Of a stretch of DNA of 13,281 nucleotides, positions 1 to 6,701 are shown in pieces (the first letter of the stretch is position 1; the number at the start of each line of letters is the position of its first letter). Location of the stretch: contig CAJPNN010000047.1 in assembly GCA_905372035.1 (NCBI GenBank), forward strand, positions 1 to 13,281. The letters are read 5' to 3'. Source of the DNA: Bacillota bacterium (lineage in GTDB: Bacteria > Bacillota > Clostridia > Peptostreptococcales > Anaerovoracaceae). The notes beneath the pieces were generated by a model. It was not told the DNA's origin, made no database searches, and saw only the letters and a list, made by a program, of their open reading frames with translations. A program made the position numbers and the translations under genes.

Positions 1-193
1 TTTGAACTGATGCCGCTCCCGCATCTACAGAAGCTTTTACCGCAGAAACTTCTCCTGTAACAGTTATATTGACAAGTCCTCCTTTTACGAAAGTTCTGTC
101 AAGCAAAGATACATCCGCCGCTTTAAGCATAGCATCCGAGCTTTCTATCGCTGCTACCAAACCTTTTGTTTCTACCATTCCTATTGCCTGCAT
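1..193 (-). CDS. BMC-domain shell protein, 3' end cut off by window edge
   Basis: The visible 64 residues begin MQAIGMVETKGLVAAIESSD and continue through KAADVSLLDRTFVKGGLV to a VTGEVSAVKASVDAGAAS segment. This is the standard N-terminal two thirds of a BMC (PF00936-type) domain, so the product should be a hexameric shell tile. The ATG at 191-193 is preceded by GGAGG (201-205) at 7 bases. The gene lies 17 bases after the EutQ-like gene. The pore-loop region (residues about 35-42, RTFVKGGL) differs from those of the two BMC-H genes at 10823-11451, so the pores probably have different selectivity. Because the C-terminus is missing, a short BMC-H, a PduK-like protein with a C-terminal extension, or a tandem BMC-T cannot be told apart. 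Confidence 0.93.
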   Translation of the reverse strand, partial: MQAIGMVETKGLVAAIESSDAMLKAADVSLLDRTFVKGGLVNITVTGEVSAVKASVDAGAASVQ

Positions 194-210
194 CACATAA
201 CCTCCTTAGA

Positions 211-894
211 TTAAAGTAGATCCGGCCAATTTGCAGGATATGTGGTATAAAAGATCCTTGCCTTATCAGGTGAACCCCAGATAACGTTTGAACCTTTAGG
301 TACGAAAAGTACATCTCCTGCATGAGCTGTATATGGCTTACCGTCTATAGTAACAACTACCGTTCCTTCTATTACATAATCGATTTCATCATATGTAAGT
401 CCCCATTCAAATGATGAGTTGTCAATCACGAGGAATCCTGCACTCATTTGGCTTTCTTCTTTATGAACAAGCTCTTGATAAGATACATTGGCATTAGGAT
501 TTCCTGTATCAAACTCATCCATTCTGACACTTTTTCCTCTTACCACCTTAAGCCCGTTTCCATGAGATTCAGACAGATAAGCCGAGTCACTGTTGCAACA
601 CTCAAGCCCTGAACCGTCTATAAGTCCTTTTTGCATCATTGCACTGAGTGCCTTAAATATCAACTCGCTGTCAATTCCGCCATCTTTGCAGGAACTTACT
701 TTTACCTCTTCTTTAAAGGTGCCTTCACTTTCATTCTCATGACAACAAGCTTCACCTTTCAAAAATTCTACGCCTAAACTGTCCGCCACATCTTTTGCAG
801 ACGGAGTAATAAGCGTATCAGCATCGATACAAATTGACTTCTTACCGTTTTTACAAGCCTCTTCAACTTCTTTTACACAAATCAATTTCTTCAT
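211..894 (-). CDS. eutQ: EutQ-like cupin protein (possible acetate kinase)
   Basis: The 227-residue product matches EutQ in layout. It begins MKKLICVKEVEEA, has a LITPSAKDVADSLG motif at residues 28-41, a variable linker, then a C-terminal cupin barrel at about 150-224 with SAGFLVIDNSSFEWGLTYDE, VIEGTVVVTIDG and AGDVLFVPKGS. The start at 894 is chosen over an in-frame ATG at 912 because AGGAGG (902-907) sits 7 bases upstream of 894. EutQ of the ethanolamine BMC is reported to have acetate kinase activity; here it could turn acetyl-phosphate into acetate and ATP, but that is inference. Two Cys-Cys pairs (C50-C51 and C99-C100) in the linker are unusual next to the E. coli EutQ sequence I recall. 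Length is normal for the family. Confidence 0.9.
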   Translation of the reverse strand: MKKLICVKEVEEACKNGKKSICIDADTLITPSAKDVADSLGVEFLKGEACCHENESEGTFKEEVKVSSCKDGGIDSELIFKALSAMMQKGLIDGSGLECCNSDSAYLSESHGNGLKVVRGKSVRMDEFDTGNPNANVSYQELVHKEESQMSAGFLVIDNSSFEWGLTYDEIDYVIEGTVVVTIDGKPYTAHAGDVLFVPKGSNVIWGSPDKARIFYTTYPANWPDLL

Positions 895-901
895 GCTTTC
901 A

Positions 902-907
902 CCTCCT
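902..907 (-). promoter_or_regulatory. Ribosome binding site that sets the EutQ start
   Basis: AGGAGG on the minus strand, 7 bases before the ATG at 892-894. It favours that ATG over the longer in-frame start at 910-912, which would overlap this site. Confidence 0.85.
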
Positions 908-924
908 CTCAAAGCATTAAATAA

Positions 925-1473
925 CTATAATAACGACGGGATAAAAAGCTCTGACGGCGACGGGATAACTTCAGTATCAACAAGTAATCCTTTTTCTATT
1001 GCTATCTTTTTACCTGCATCAACTCCCGTCTCAACTGCTGCCACATCTCCCGTGAATACGAAAAATGCTTTTCCTCCCAACCCATTTCCAAGTCTGAGTT
1101 CTATCGACTCAAGCTCCGCCGATTTTAAAATCGCATCGGCTGCTATTATCATCGTTGACATGGAAAAGGATTCAACTACTCCTATTGCTTGCACTTTATC
1201 AGGCATACATGCTCCCGTTATTGCGGGAAACACTCCCGGATGTACATTTGCTATAACTATGGAATCTACGAAGTATTCTCCTGCAAGCTTTTCTCCCAAG
1301 GCAACCGATGTCTCAACCGCCGCTACATCTCCATGTACTATCGTTATATATTTACCCGGACATGTAGATGACGATGTTACGATTTCGACATCCGAAATTT
1401 TCACCATCTGATCTGCAACATATATACCGCGAGCAATACTTACAAACTCAACCATTCCTATTGCCTTTGCCAT
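925..1473 (-). CDS. pduT: PduT-like BMC-T shell protein with predicted pore Fe-S cysteine
   Basis: The 182 residues contain two BMC domains in tandem: residues 1-90 (AKAIGMVEFVSIARGIYVAD) and 91-182 (DKVQAIGVVESFSMSTMIIA). Such proteins form trimers that look like hexamers. Cysteine 38 in the STCPGKYI motif aligns with Cys38 of Salmonella PduT, which binds a [4Fe-4S] cluster at the trimer centre, so electron transfer across the shell is the likely role. The motif and residue number are seen in the sequence; cluster binding is inferred from the family. It starts one base after the stop of the PduS/RnfC-like gene, with AAGGAGG upstream. That neighbour is the natural partner for moving electrons to or from the lumen. 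Confidence 0.95.
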   Translation of the reverse strand: MAKAIGMVEFVSIARGIYVADQMVKISDVEIVTSSSTCPGKYITIVHGDVAAVETSVALGEKLAGEYFVDSIVIANVHPGVFPAITGACMPDKVQAIGVVESFSMSTMIIAADAILKSAELESIELRLGNGLGGKAFFVFTGDVAAVETGVDAGKKIAIEKGLLVDTEVIPSPSELFIPSLL

Positions 1474-1474
1474 A

Positions 1475-2803
1475 TCAGTTCCTCCTTATTGTTATAAAGT
1501 CTTGATCGACTTCTTCAATTTTTCCTGTAATGCTTGCATGTATCGGGGCTCCTAAAGCGTTTTCAGGTACTTTGCCTATCATCTGACCTGTTTCGACTCT
1601 ATCTCCGGCTTTTACTATAGGTTCTGCCGGTGCTCCTACATGCTGTCTCAGACTTATCTTAACTACTTCAGGATTGAGCTCTATTTTTTCAAACGGAGCC
1701 GCTTTATCAAAATCCTTAAGTCCCAGCCTTGCTATAAGTCTTTTACTTGGAACCAATCTGTACTCTCTGCATTCTCTTGCACTGAAAACTTCTTGTTTTC
1801 TTTCATATTTATCTTTATTCTCCAGTTGTTTTGCTTTAAAAAACATGTTAGCCTGCTTTGGAAAAAGCCCTGCAGGACATGAAAAAAATTCACATAATCC
1901 GCACTGACAGCAAAGTTGTGCTATCTTTTGTCCTTCTCCCTCACCGAAGTTATAGGTCATAGCTCTCATCATTTTATGCGGCTGCATGTTATGGCCCAAA
2001 AGATATCTCGGACACAGGTCCGTACAAAGCCTGCACTGCTCACATGCTCCCCTGTTAACTCTCACCGCCTGCGCCATACTTGCAGTCTTCTTTTTTATAA
2101 GCGGATGAGACTTTTTAAGTATCACAAATCCTTTTTGTTTTTTTGTCATATATCCGCCTATAGTATGCATAACAGGTCCCATCATAGGTCCACCGTCTAT
2201 TACCGCATATTCTTCAAAGTTTTCTATACCGCTCAGTTTTAATACATCTGTTATAGGTGTCCCTACAGGCACTTTTAATGTTAATCTGTTAGGTATATCT
2301 CCTGCAAGCGTCACATAAGTCTTTGTTACAGCTTCACCTTGCATTGCTCTATATATATTAAGTGCCGTTTCACTGTTTACTACAACACATCCTACCATTA
2401 TCGGAATCCCCGCTTCCGGCACTACTCTTCCTGTAAGTTCATGTACAAGAACCTGTTCATCACCCGCAGGATATATGTCCGGCAGCTCTCCGATAAATAT
2501 ATATTCGCCTAATCCTAATGCTTCTATTCTTTCACGTAATATTTCTATAACTCTGCCATGTTTCTTTTTTATTCCTATAATGGCACGTTTAGCCTTAACA
2601 ATCTTTCCTGCGGCATTAAAGCCTTGGATAATTTCATCAGGCATAAATTCCATTAACTGCTGGTCAACTCGTAATAAAGGTTCGCATTCAGCTCCGTTCA
2701 TCAGTATGAACTCGGCTTCACCTGCTAATTTGGCATGCGTAGGGAAACCTGCTCCTCCCGCTCCAATTATTCCTCCATTTTTAATTTGATCCAGAAGTTC
2801 CAT
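1475..2803 (-). CDS. PduS/RnfC-like flavin and Fe-S electron-transfer protein
   Basis: The 442-residue protein starts MELLDQIKNGGIIGAGGAGF, the glycine-rich nucleotide/FMN region typical of RnfC and PduS. A Complex-I 51-kDa-like domain covers about 1-165, an SLBB-like segment about 165-230, then two [4Fe-4S] motifs: C254, C257, C260, C264 and C298 or C299, C301, C304, C309. The C-terminal 380-442 (VKAGDRVETGQMIG) is a barrel-sandwich (lipoyl-like) domain. PduS is known as a cobalamin reductase of the propanediol BMC, but CutC needs no B12. Here the protein more likely passes electrons between NAD(H) and Fe-S shell proteins or the CutD activase (inference). It lies between the EutN-type and PduT-like shell genes, with gaps of 17 and 1 bases. 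Length and domain order are normal for PduS. Confidence 0.93.
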   Translation of the reverse strand: MELLDQIKNGGIIGAGGAGFPTHAKLAGEAEFILMNGAECEPLLRVDQQLMEFMPDEIIQGFNAAGKIVKAKRAIIGIKKKHGRVIEILRERIEALGLGEYIFIGELPDIYPAGDEQVLVHELTGRVVPEAGIPIMVGCVVVNSETALNIYRAMQGEAVTKTYVTLAGDIPNRLTLKVPVGTPITDVLKLSGIENFEEYAVIDGGPMMGPVMHTIGGYMTKKQKGFVILKKSHPLIKKKTASMAQAVRVNRGACEQCRLCTDLCPRYLLGHNMQPHKMMRAMTYNFGEGEGQKIAQLCCQCGLCEFFSCPAGLFPKQANMFFKAKQLENKDKYERKQEVFSARECREYRLVPSKRLIARLGLKDFDKAAPFEKIELNPEVVKISLRQHVGAPAEPIVKAGDRVETGQMIGKVPENALGAPIHASITGKIEEVDQDFITIRRN

Positions 2804-2820
2804 ATTTCTACCTCCTGATA

Positions 2821-3084
2821 CTATACTATTTCGCAGTCCTCGTCTATTATTCCGACTACTACCGCATCTACAGGCAATGTATCATCTTTTAACATTCTTC
2901 TTGCCGAAGATCCCATGCATACTATCACCCTGTCTCCTCTGCCGGCACTTATCGTATCAACCGCTACAAGTCTTTCTCCGGCATTGGCTCCCCCTATCAC
3001 CTCTGCTAACATCAGCTTCATTCCGTTTAGGGCTTCTACTTTTCTTGTCGACCATATATTATCTATTATCTTTGCCGTTAACAT
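2821..3084 (-). CDS. eutN: EutN/CcmL-type pentameric shell vertex protein (BMC-P)
   Basis: The 87-residue product shows the compact OB-fold pattern of EutN/CcmL/PduN: MLTAKIIDNIWSTRKVEALN at the start, then MKLMLAEVIG, a GERLVAVDTISAGRGDRVIV segment and a VDAVVVGIIDE ending. BMC-P proteins form pentamers that cap the vertices of the polyhedral shell and allow it to close. It is the only BMC-P gene in the window. It starts one base after the stop of the GrpU-like gene, with GGAGG inside the 3' end of that gene, so translation is probably coupled. Length (85-100 aa) is typical. Confidence 0.95.
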   Translation of the reverse strand: MLTAKIIDNIWSTRKVEALNGMKLMLAEVIGGANAGERLVAVDTISAGRGDRVIVCMGSSARRMLKDDTLPVDAVVVGIIDEDCEIV

Positions 3085-3085
3085 C

Positions 3086-3382
3086 TCAAATATCCTCCCT
3101 AATCTTTTGTTTTATTTCTTTTATCGCCGATTCCACAGATGCCGTGTCTCCGAATATTGCAAGCAAAATCATGTTTTGCGGGCAGCTTCCTCTTATATCT
3201 TCTACCGTAACTCCCACCGCTTTTTCTGCAATATCCGCCGCCACTATCATTTCTATCATCTTACCCTGAACGAGCCCTACCGCATCTATGCACTCAAGAT
3301 CCATAGCTTTTCCAGAACCTTTTCTCCTGGCCAATATATCTATGGTCCCCTGTGATGGAGATTTTATTATTCTAAAATCCAT
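3086..3382 (-). CDS. grpU: GrpU-like BMC shell protein with GXCPQ Fe-S motif
   Basis: The 98-residue protein begins with MDFRIIKSPSQGTIDILARR, a strand-rich N-terminus not found at the start of ordinary BMC-H proteins. It then enters a BMC core (LECIDAVGLVQGKMIEMIVA, LLAIFGDTASVESAIKEI). This is the layout of a circularly permuted BMC-H. Residues 65-69 read GSCPQ, matching the GXCPQ motif reported for GrpU of glycyl-radical microcompartments, where the cysteines of six subunits meet at the pore and hold a [4Fe-4S] cluster. The motif is seen directly; cluster binding is inferred. It starts 11 bases after eutJ and ends one base before the EutN-type gene. An alternative is an uncharacterised permuted PduU/EutS relative, but the motif argues for GrpU. 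Confidence 0.85.
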   Translation of the reverse strand: MDFRIIKSPSQGTIDILARRKGSGKAMDLECIDAVGLVQGKMIEMIVAADIAEKAVGVTVEDIRGSCPQNMILLAIFGDTASVESAIKEIKQKIREDI

Positions 3383-3393
3383 GTTATCACCTT

Positions 3394-4236
3394 CTATATC
3401 TCTTCATCTTTACAGCTCATGGCTATACCCAGCGGCGTAACGAACATCGGATTTACAGGTTTGAAGGTGGGTATCTTTGTCCATTTTTCCACTACACTTT
3501 CTATTCCTGCAAGACATGCCGTCCCTCCTACAAGTGATATCTCTTCCACATCATAGCCTTGCGCATTTTCTTTTATAATAGCGGCTACCTTTTCTATTAC
3601 CGGTTTTAAGACGGGAAGCAGTTCCTTATGATTATCAGCATTCCTCTTATATAGCTCCGCCTCGTTGAAAGGCATCTTATACGCTCCTGATATCACCAAA
3701 GAAAAATGCGTACCTCCCGTAGGTTCATCTGCAATGTGTATGACTTTTCCATCTTTTAATATGGAGATCCCCGTCGTTCCGCCTCCTATATCCACTACCG
3801 CTCCGTTTTTTATCTTCAGAACTTCGTTGGCTGCGGTCGGCTCATCCAAAAGATTTGTCAGAATAAATCCCGCTCCCTGCACAACATTCTTTATCGCTCC
3901 GGAATCAAGTTCATCCGTTCCGGGCGGTATTGCTGCGGCAGCAAGTTCAAGCTCCGTTCCAAGCTCTTTTTCTATCTCTTCTTTAAGCTCCTTTACTATC
4001 CTTACGGCGCCTATATAGTCTACGACCATTCCGTCTTTTACTACATCCGCATATCTGTATGCTCCCGCAACAGGACGTCTTTTGTCATCGAGAACTGCCA
4101 GTACCACACATGCCGTACCGAGGTCGACTCCCGTATAGTACGTTTTTGATTTTTCCGCTATCGGATGCTCTATAACTTTTTCAAAATCTTTTACAAGCTC
4201 ATCACAATAACTGAAATCCATCACTTTCTCTGACAT
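3394..4236 (-). CDS. eutJ: EutJ, Hsp70/actin-fold microcompartment protein
   Basis: The 280-residue protein has the three ATP-binding signatures of the actin/Hsp70 ATPase fold: phosphate-1 DLGTACVVLAVLD (38-50), phosphate-2 VVDIGGGTTGISILKDG (147-163) and the adenosine motif LVGGTACLAGIE (235-246). It lacks an Hsp70 substrate-binding domain, as EutJ and PduJ-associated chaperone-like proteins do. EutJ is thought to be a chaperone or assembly factor; its exact role is not established. The ATG at 4234-4236 lies inside the end of the EutT-like gene (16-base overlap), with GGAGG six bases upstream of it, so the two are likely translationally coupled. The length is typical of EutJ. Confidence 0.93.
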   Translation of the reverse strand: MSEKVMDFSYCDELVKDFEKVIEHPIAEKSKTYYTGVDLGTACVVLAVLDDKRRPVAGAYRYADVVKDGMVVDYIGAVRIVKELKEEIEKELGTELELAAAAIPPGTDELDSGAIKNVVQGAGFILTNLLDEPTAANEVLKIKNGAVVDIGGGTTGISILKDGKVIHIADEPTGGTHFSLVISGAYKMPFNEAELYKRNADNHKELLPVLKPVIEKVAAIIKENAQGYDVEEISLVGGTACLAGIESVVEKWTKIPTFKPVNPMFVTPLGIAMSCKDEEI

Positions 4237-4874
4237 ACATTACCTCCATATGCGGCATGGATCATCGAATTTATATCTTTGATTATATCTTTGACCCTAT
4301 TGGAAATTTTATAGCTTCTTTCTCCTTCTTCTGCTGTAAAACAGACCGGGATATCAATAAGTAATTCTTCCAAAACGAGCTTCAATTCACTTAAAATCAG
4401 TATTTCTTTTCCTTTTTCAAGCTGTATATGAAATTCCGTGATATCAAGATCCTCCGTTTTTTCACAATCGCTTTTTTCTATTACTCTATTTTCTCCCGAT
4501 ATGATGTCTTCTTTAAATTCTTTATCCCTTATTTCCGACAGCTTGCGTCTCAAATTGATTACACTTTCCGCCATATCGACATCACTTTTAAGAAGATTTG
4601 AAGCCGCTTTTAGGAATTTTATCTCTATGCTCTTGACTTTCAGTAAAAACTTCTTATTTGATATGTCACATCCCGTTTCATCAGTAATGATTTTTCTTTT
4701 TGGAACATTTCCGTTTTGCACACTGCTTTTGCTTCCCTGAAACATCAATATCCCTCTGTCCTGCAAAAACTGTCTGGCACCCGGAGTAAGCTTTGTCCCG
4801 TCTTCTAATTGATAGCTGGTAAAAGGTTCTTTTTTGTAACATGTTCTTAATTCATCTTCTGTTATAAACCTCAT
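4221..4874 (-). CDS. EutT-like protein, degenerate, function uncertain
   Basis: The 217-residue protein starts RFITEDELRTCYKKEPFTS and has a KLTPGARQFLQDRGI motif at residues 28-42, which matches the N-terminal leader of EutT-type cobalamin adenosyltransferases. The rest (about 70-205) is mostly helical and charged, with a helix pair at 75-120 and 145-205. I do not see the His...Cys-Cys-x-x-Cys metal motif of enteric EutT; its few cysteines (C12, C69, C137, C178, C214) are scattered. It sits between the EutP-like GTPase (16-base gap) and eutJ (16-base overlap), the usual neighbourhood of EutT. Choline TMA-lyase is B12-independent, so an adenosyltransferase is not needed by the core pathway. 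It may be a divergent EutT, a remnant, or a protein reusing the leader. Confident as a gene, weak on function. Confidence 0.75.
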   Translation of the reverse strand: MRFITEDELRTCYKKEPFTSYQLEDGTKLTPGARQFLQDRGILMFQGSKSSVQNGNVPKRKIITDETGCDISNKKFLLKVKSIEIKFLKAASNLLKSDVDMAESVINLRRKLSEIRDKEFKEDIISGENRVIEKSDCEKTEDLDITEFHIQLEKGKEILILSELKLVLEELLIDIPVCFTAEEGERSYKISNRVKDIIKDINSMIHAAYGGNVCQRK

Positions 4875-4890
4875 TTTCTCCCCCTTTACG

Positions 4891-5331
4891 CTAATTTTCT
4901 TTGAATAGAAAAGCTTTAAGTTCTTCTATTCCTATACCTTTCGGTATACTCACCTTAAAATACGGCTCTTCTACACCGACTTTTTTTAGCAACGCTCTGC
5001 ATTTTTCCTCATTTTCAGGATTTAGATCACATTTGGTTATGACCCCTATTACAGGAATTCTGAAAGCAAGTGCCAAATTCGGTGAATATTTATCTATGCA
5101 TCTTGATTGATCTACAAGTATAAGCAGGTGAGAAGCATCTTGTGCGAGTGATATCATATGCATGTACATCCAAGGATTTTCCAGATATGAACCCGGTACA
5201 TCCAATGTATGCTTGCCGTAAATTGTATCCTGTGTTTTTCTCAAAGGTCCGCCGGTTTCGTTAATTGCATTTGCCAGAGATGTTTTCCCCGAACCTCCCG
5301 GACCTATTATCATAATTCTTTTCTTTCTCAT
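4891..5331 (-). CDS. eutP: EutP/PduV-type small GTPase-like protein
   Basis: The 146 residues form a small Ras-like P-loop NTPase. Visible motifs are a Walker A GPGGSGKT (10-17), a G3-like DVPGSY (44-49) and the guanine-specificity motif TKCD (99-102), followed by a VSIPKGIGIEELKAFL tail. The family is tied to BMC operons: PduV is linked to BMC positioning, and EutP has been described as acting in acetate/ATP metabolism in some species, so the role here is open. The ATG overlaps the stop of the EutS-like gene in an ATGA junction. No clear ribosome binding site precedes it, so translation probably depends on the upstream gene. Length matches EutP. Confidence 0.92.
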   Translation of the reverse strand: MRKKRIMIIGPGGSGKTSLANAINETGGPLRKTQDTIYGKHTLDVPGSYLENPWMYMHMISLAQDASHLLILVDQSRCIDKYSPNLALAFRIPVIGVITKCDLNPENEEKCRALLKKVGVEEPYFKVSIPKGIGIEELKAFLFKEN

Positions 5332-5681
5332 GTTCTTGTAATGACCGCCGTAGTAAATCCTAAAGTATCACAGAGTTTCTCCGTTACATCCTTAAGTGCA
5401 GTCTCAACACTTTGAACATCTCCGGTAATCACCACAGAACCTGTGAAACGATCCAAGAATCCGATTTCTACATCCGCCGCTTTAGTTGCAATGTCCGCCG
5501 CAATAATTGCAGTTTCATATGGTGAAAGAGTCAGTATCCCTATCGCTCCTTTATCATCTATCCCAAGCCTCTCATAAATGTCCGGCGTTGGAGATGCGAT
5601 TACATGTGCAATTGTGACCTGTTTACCCGGAACTGATTCCTGTATTATTCTTTCTGTTGCATTACTGTGTAATACGCCCAT
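5328..5681 (-). CDS. eutS: EutS/PduU-like BMC-H shell protein
   Basis: The 117-residue protein contains ERIIQESVPGKQVTIAHVIA near the start, GAIGILTLSPYETAIIAADI in the middle and VEIGFLDRFTGSVVITGDV toward the end. This pattern is nearly colinear with EutS, a circularly permuted BMC-H whose N-terminus forms a small beta-barrel over the pore of the hexamer. Eight extra residues (MGVLHSNA) precede the usual EutS start. The gene begins 20 bases after cutD with an AAAGGTGG ribosome binding site and overlaps the EutP-like gene by four bases. EutS/PduU types are regular members of choline BMC loci. It is the second permuted shell protein in the window, beside the GrpU-like one. Confidence 0.95.
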   Translation of the reverse strand: MGVLHSNATERIIQESVPGKQVTIAHVIASPTPDIYERLGIDDKGAIGILTLSPYETAIIAADIATKAADVEIGFLDRFTGSVVITGDVQSVETALKDVTEKLCDTLGFTTAVITRT

Positions 5682-5701
5682 TTAACCACCTTTATTCCTA
5701 A

Positions 5702-6652
5702 CTAATGTCTAACTAAATTAACCGGAAAATCATAACTTTTAACAATACTTTCTATTCTGTTCAAATCATCTTCAGACAAACTGGGATCGCCCTTTATAGG
5801 ATATTCCATATCGAGCTGTGTATATTTGCCGACTCCCATCTTATGATAAGGCAGCAAATCAATGCCCTGAAAATTTTTATAATCCTTGAACGGCGTTAAA
5901 AATTCAACAACTTTTTCTATTTCTTCATTGCTGTCGTTTATACCTTTAAGAAGCGGCATCCTGATATGAACATTGAATCTCTTCGTAAGCAATTCTTTAA
6001 GATTTCCCAAAATAACCTCATTGTTTACACCTGTAAGCTCTATATGCCTCTTAGGATCCATATGCTTTATATCAAACAGAAACAAATCCACATATTCCGC
6101 TATATCCAGAATTTTTTCTTTTTTTGTATATCCCGATGTCTCTATTGCCGTGTGAATGCCGGACTGTTTGCAAGCCATAAGAAGACTTTTGGCAGCATCG
6201 TGCTGTGCCAAAACTTCACCGCCACCAAGCGTAACACCGCCTCCGGATGTCTCATAGAACTGTCTGTCTTCTTCTATGATATCCAAAATCTCCGATATGT
6301 TTTTTTCTTCACCCATTATGCTTAAAGCATTTGTAAGACATGCATCAACGCAAGCCCTGCATCCTATGCAATTTATCTGTCTGTTTATCTGATGTACACC
6401 TTCTTCATCCATCTGATGTATGCTGACAGGACATACAGGAACACAGGCCCCGCAATTTATGCAATTATTTCTTTTAAACATAACCTGATATTTTTTTTCA
6501 AGTCCTTCAGGATTTGCACACCATCTGCATCTCAGCGGACAACCTTTGAAAAATACCAAAGTTCTTACACCCGGTCCGTCAAAAGTATTGTATTTTTGGA
6601 CATTGAATATCAATGCTTTTCTTTCTAAAATATCTACATTCTTATTATTCAT
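5702..6652 (-). CDS. cutD: CutD, radical-SAM activase of choline TMA-lyase
   Basis: CutD uses S-adenosylmethionine and a reduced [4Fe-4S] cluster to install the glycyl radical on CutC. The 316-residue protein has the radical-SAM cluster motif C38-x3-C42-x2-C45 in FFKGCPLRCRWC, followed by two ferredoxin-type motifs: C64, C67, C70, C74 and C95, C98, C101, C105. The SAM-binding GGGE lies at 143-146 and FLFDIKHMDP at 191-200. This layout is standard for glycyl-radical activases with a two-cluster insert. The gene follows cutC by 49 bases, and an AGGTGAAGAAGGG stretch lies upstream of the ATG. The neighbouring CutC fixes the assignment over PflA- or PduO-type relatives. The electron donor (flavodoxin or ferredoxin) is not encoded in the window. 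Confidence 0.97.
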   Translation of the reverse strand: MNNKNVDILERKALIFNVQKYNTFDGPGVRTLVFFKGCPLRCRWCANPEGLEKKYQVMFKRNNCINCGACVPVCPVSIHQMDEEGVHQINRQINCIGCRACVDACLTNALSIMGEEKNISEILDIIEEDRQFYETSGGGVTLGGGEVLAQHDAAKSLLMACKQSGIHTAIETSGYTKKEKILDIAEYVDLFLFDIKHMDPKRHIELTGVNNEVILGNLKELLTKRFNVHIRMPLLKGINDSNEEIEKVVEFLTPFKDYKNFQGIDLLPYHKMGVGKYTQLDMEYPIKGDPSLSEDDLNRIESIVKSYDFPVNLVRH

Positions 6653-6701
6653 AATGTCCCTTCTTCACCTATATATTTCACAAAATTTATATAAAATTCA
6701 C

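Noticed and set aside
893..1411. A 172-codon open frame on the plus strand
   Set aside because: It lies antisense to the PduT-like gene, whose protein is clearly conserved. The frame is Ser/Thr/Pro-rich low-complexity translation with no ribosome binding site.
1475..4874. Reading the locus as an ethanolamine (eut) or B12-dependent propanediol (pdu) operon
   Set aside because: EutJ, EutP, EutQ, EutS, EutN and PduS/PduT relatives are present, but no ethanolamine ammonia-lyase or diol dehydratase; cutC and cutD occupy the core position.
6653..6701. Possible second promoter between cutC and cutD
   Set aside because: TATATAAAT-like stretches are expected by chance in such AT-rich DNA, and no matching -35 box lies at a suitable distance.
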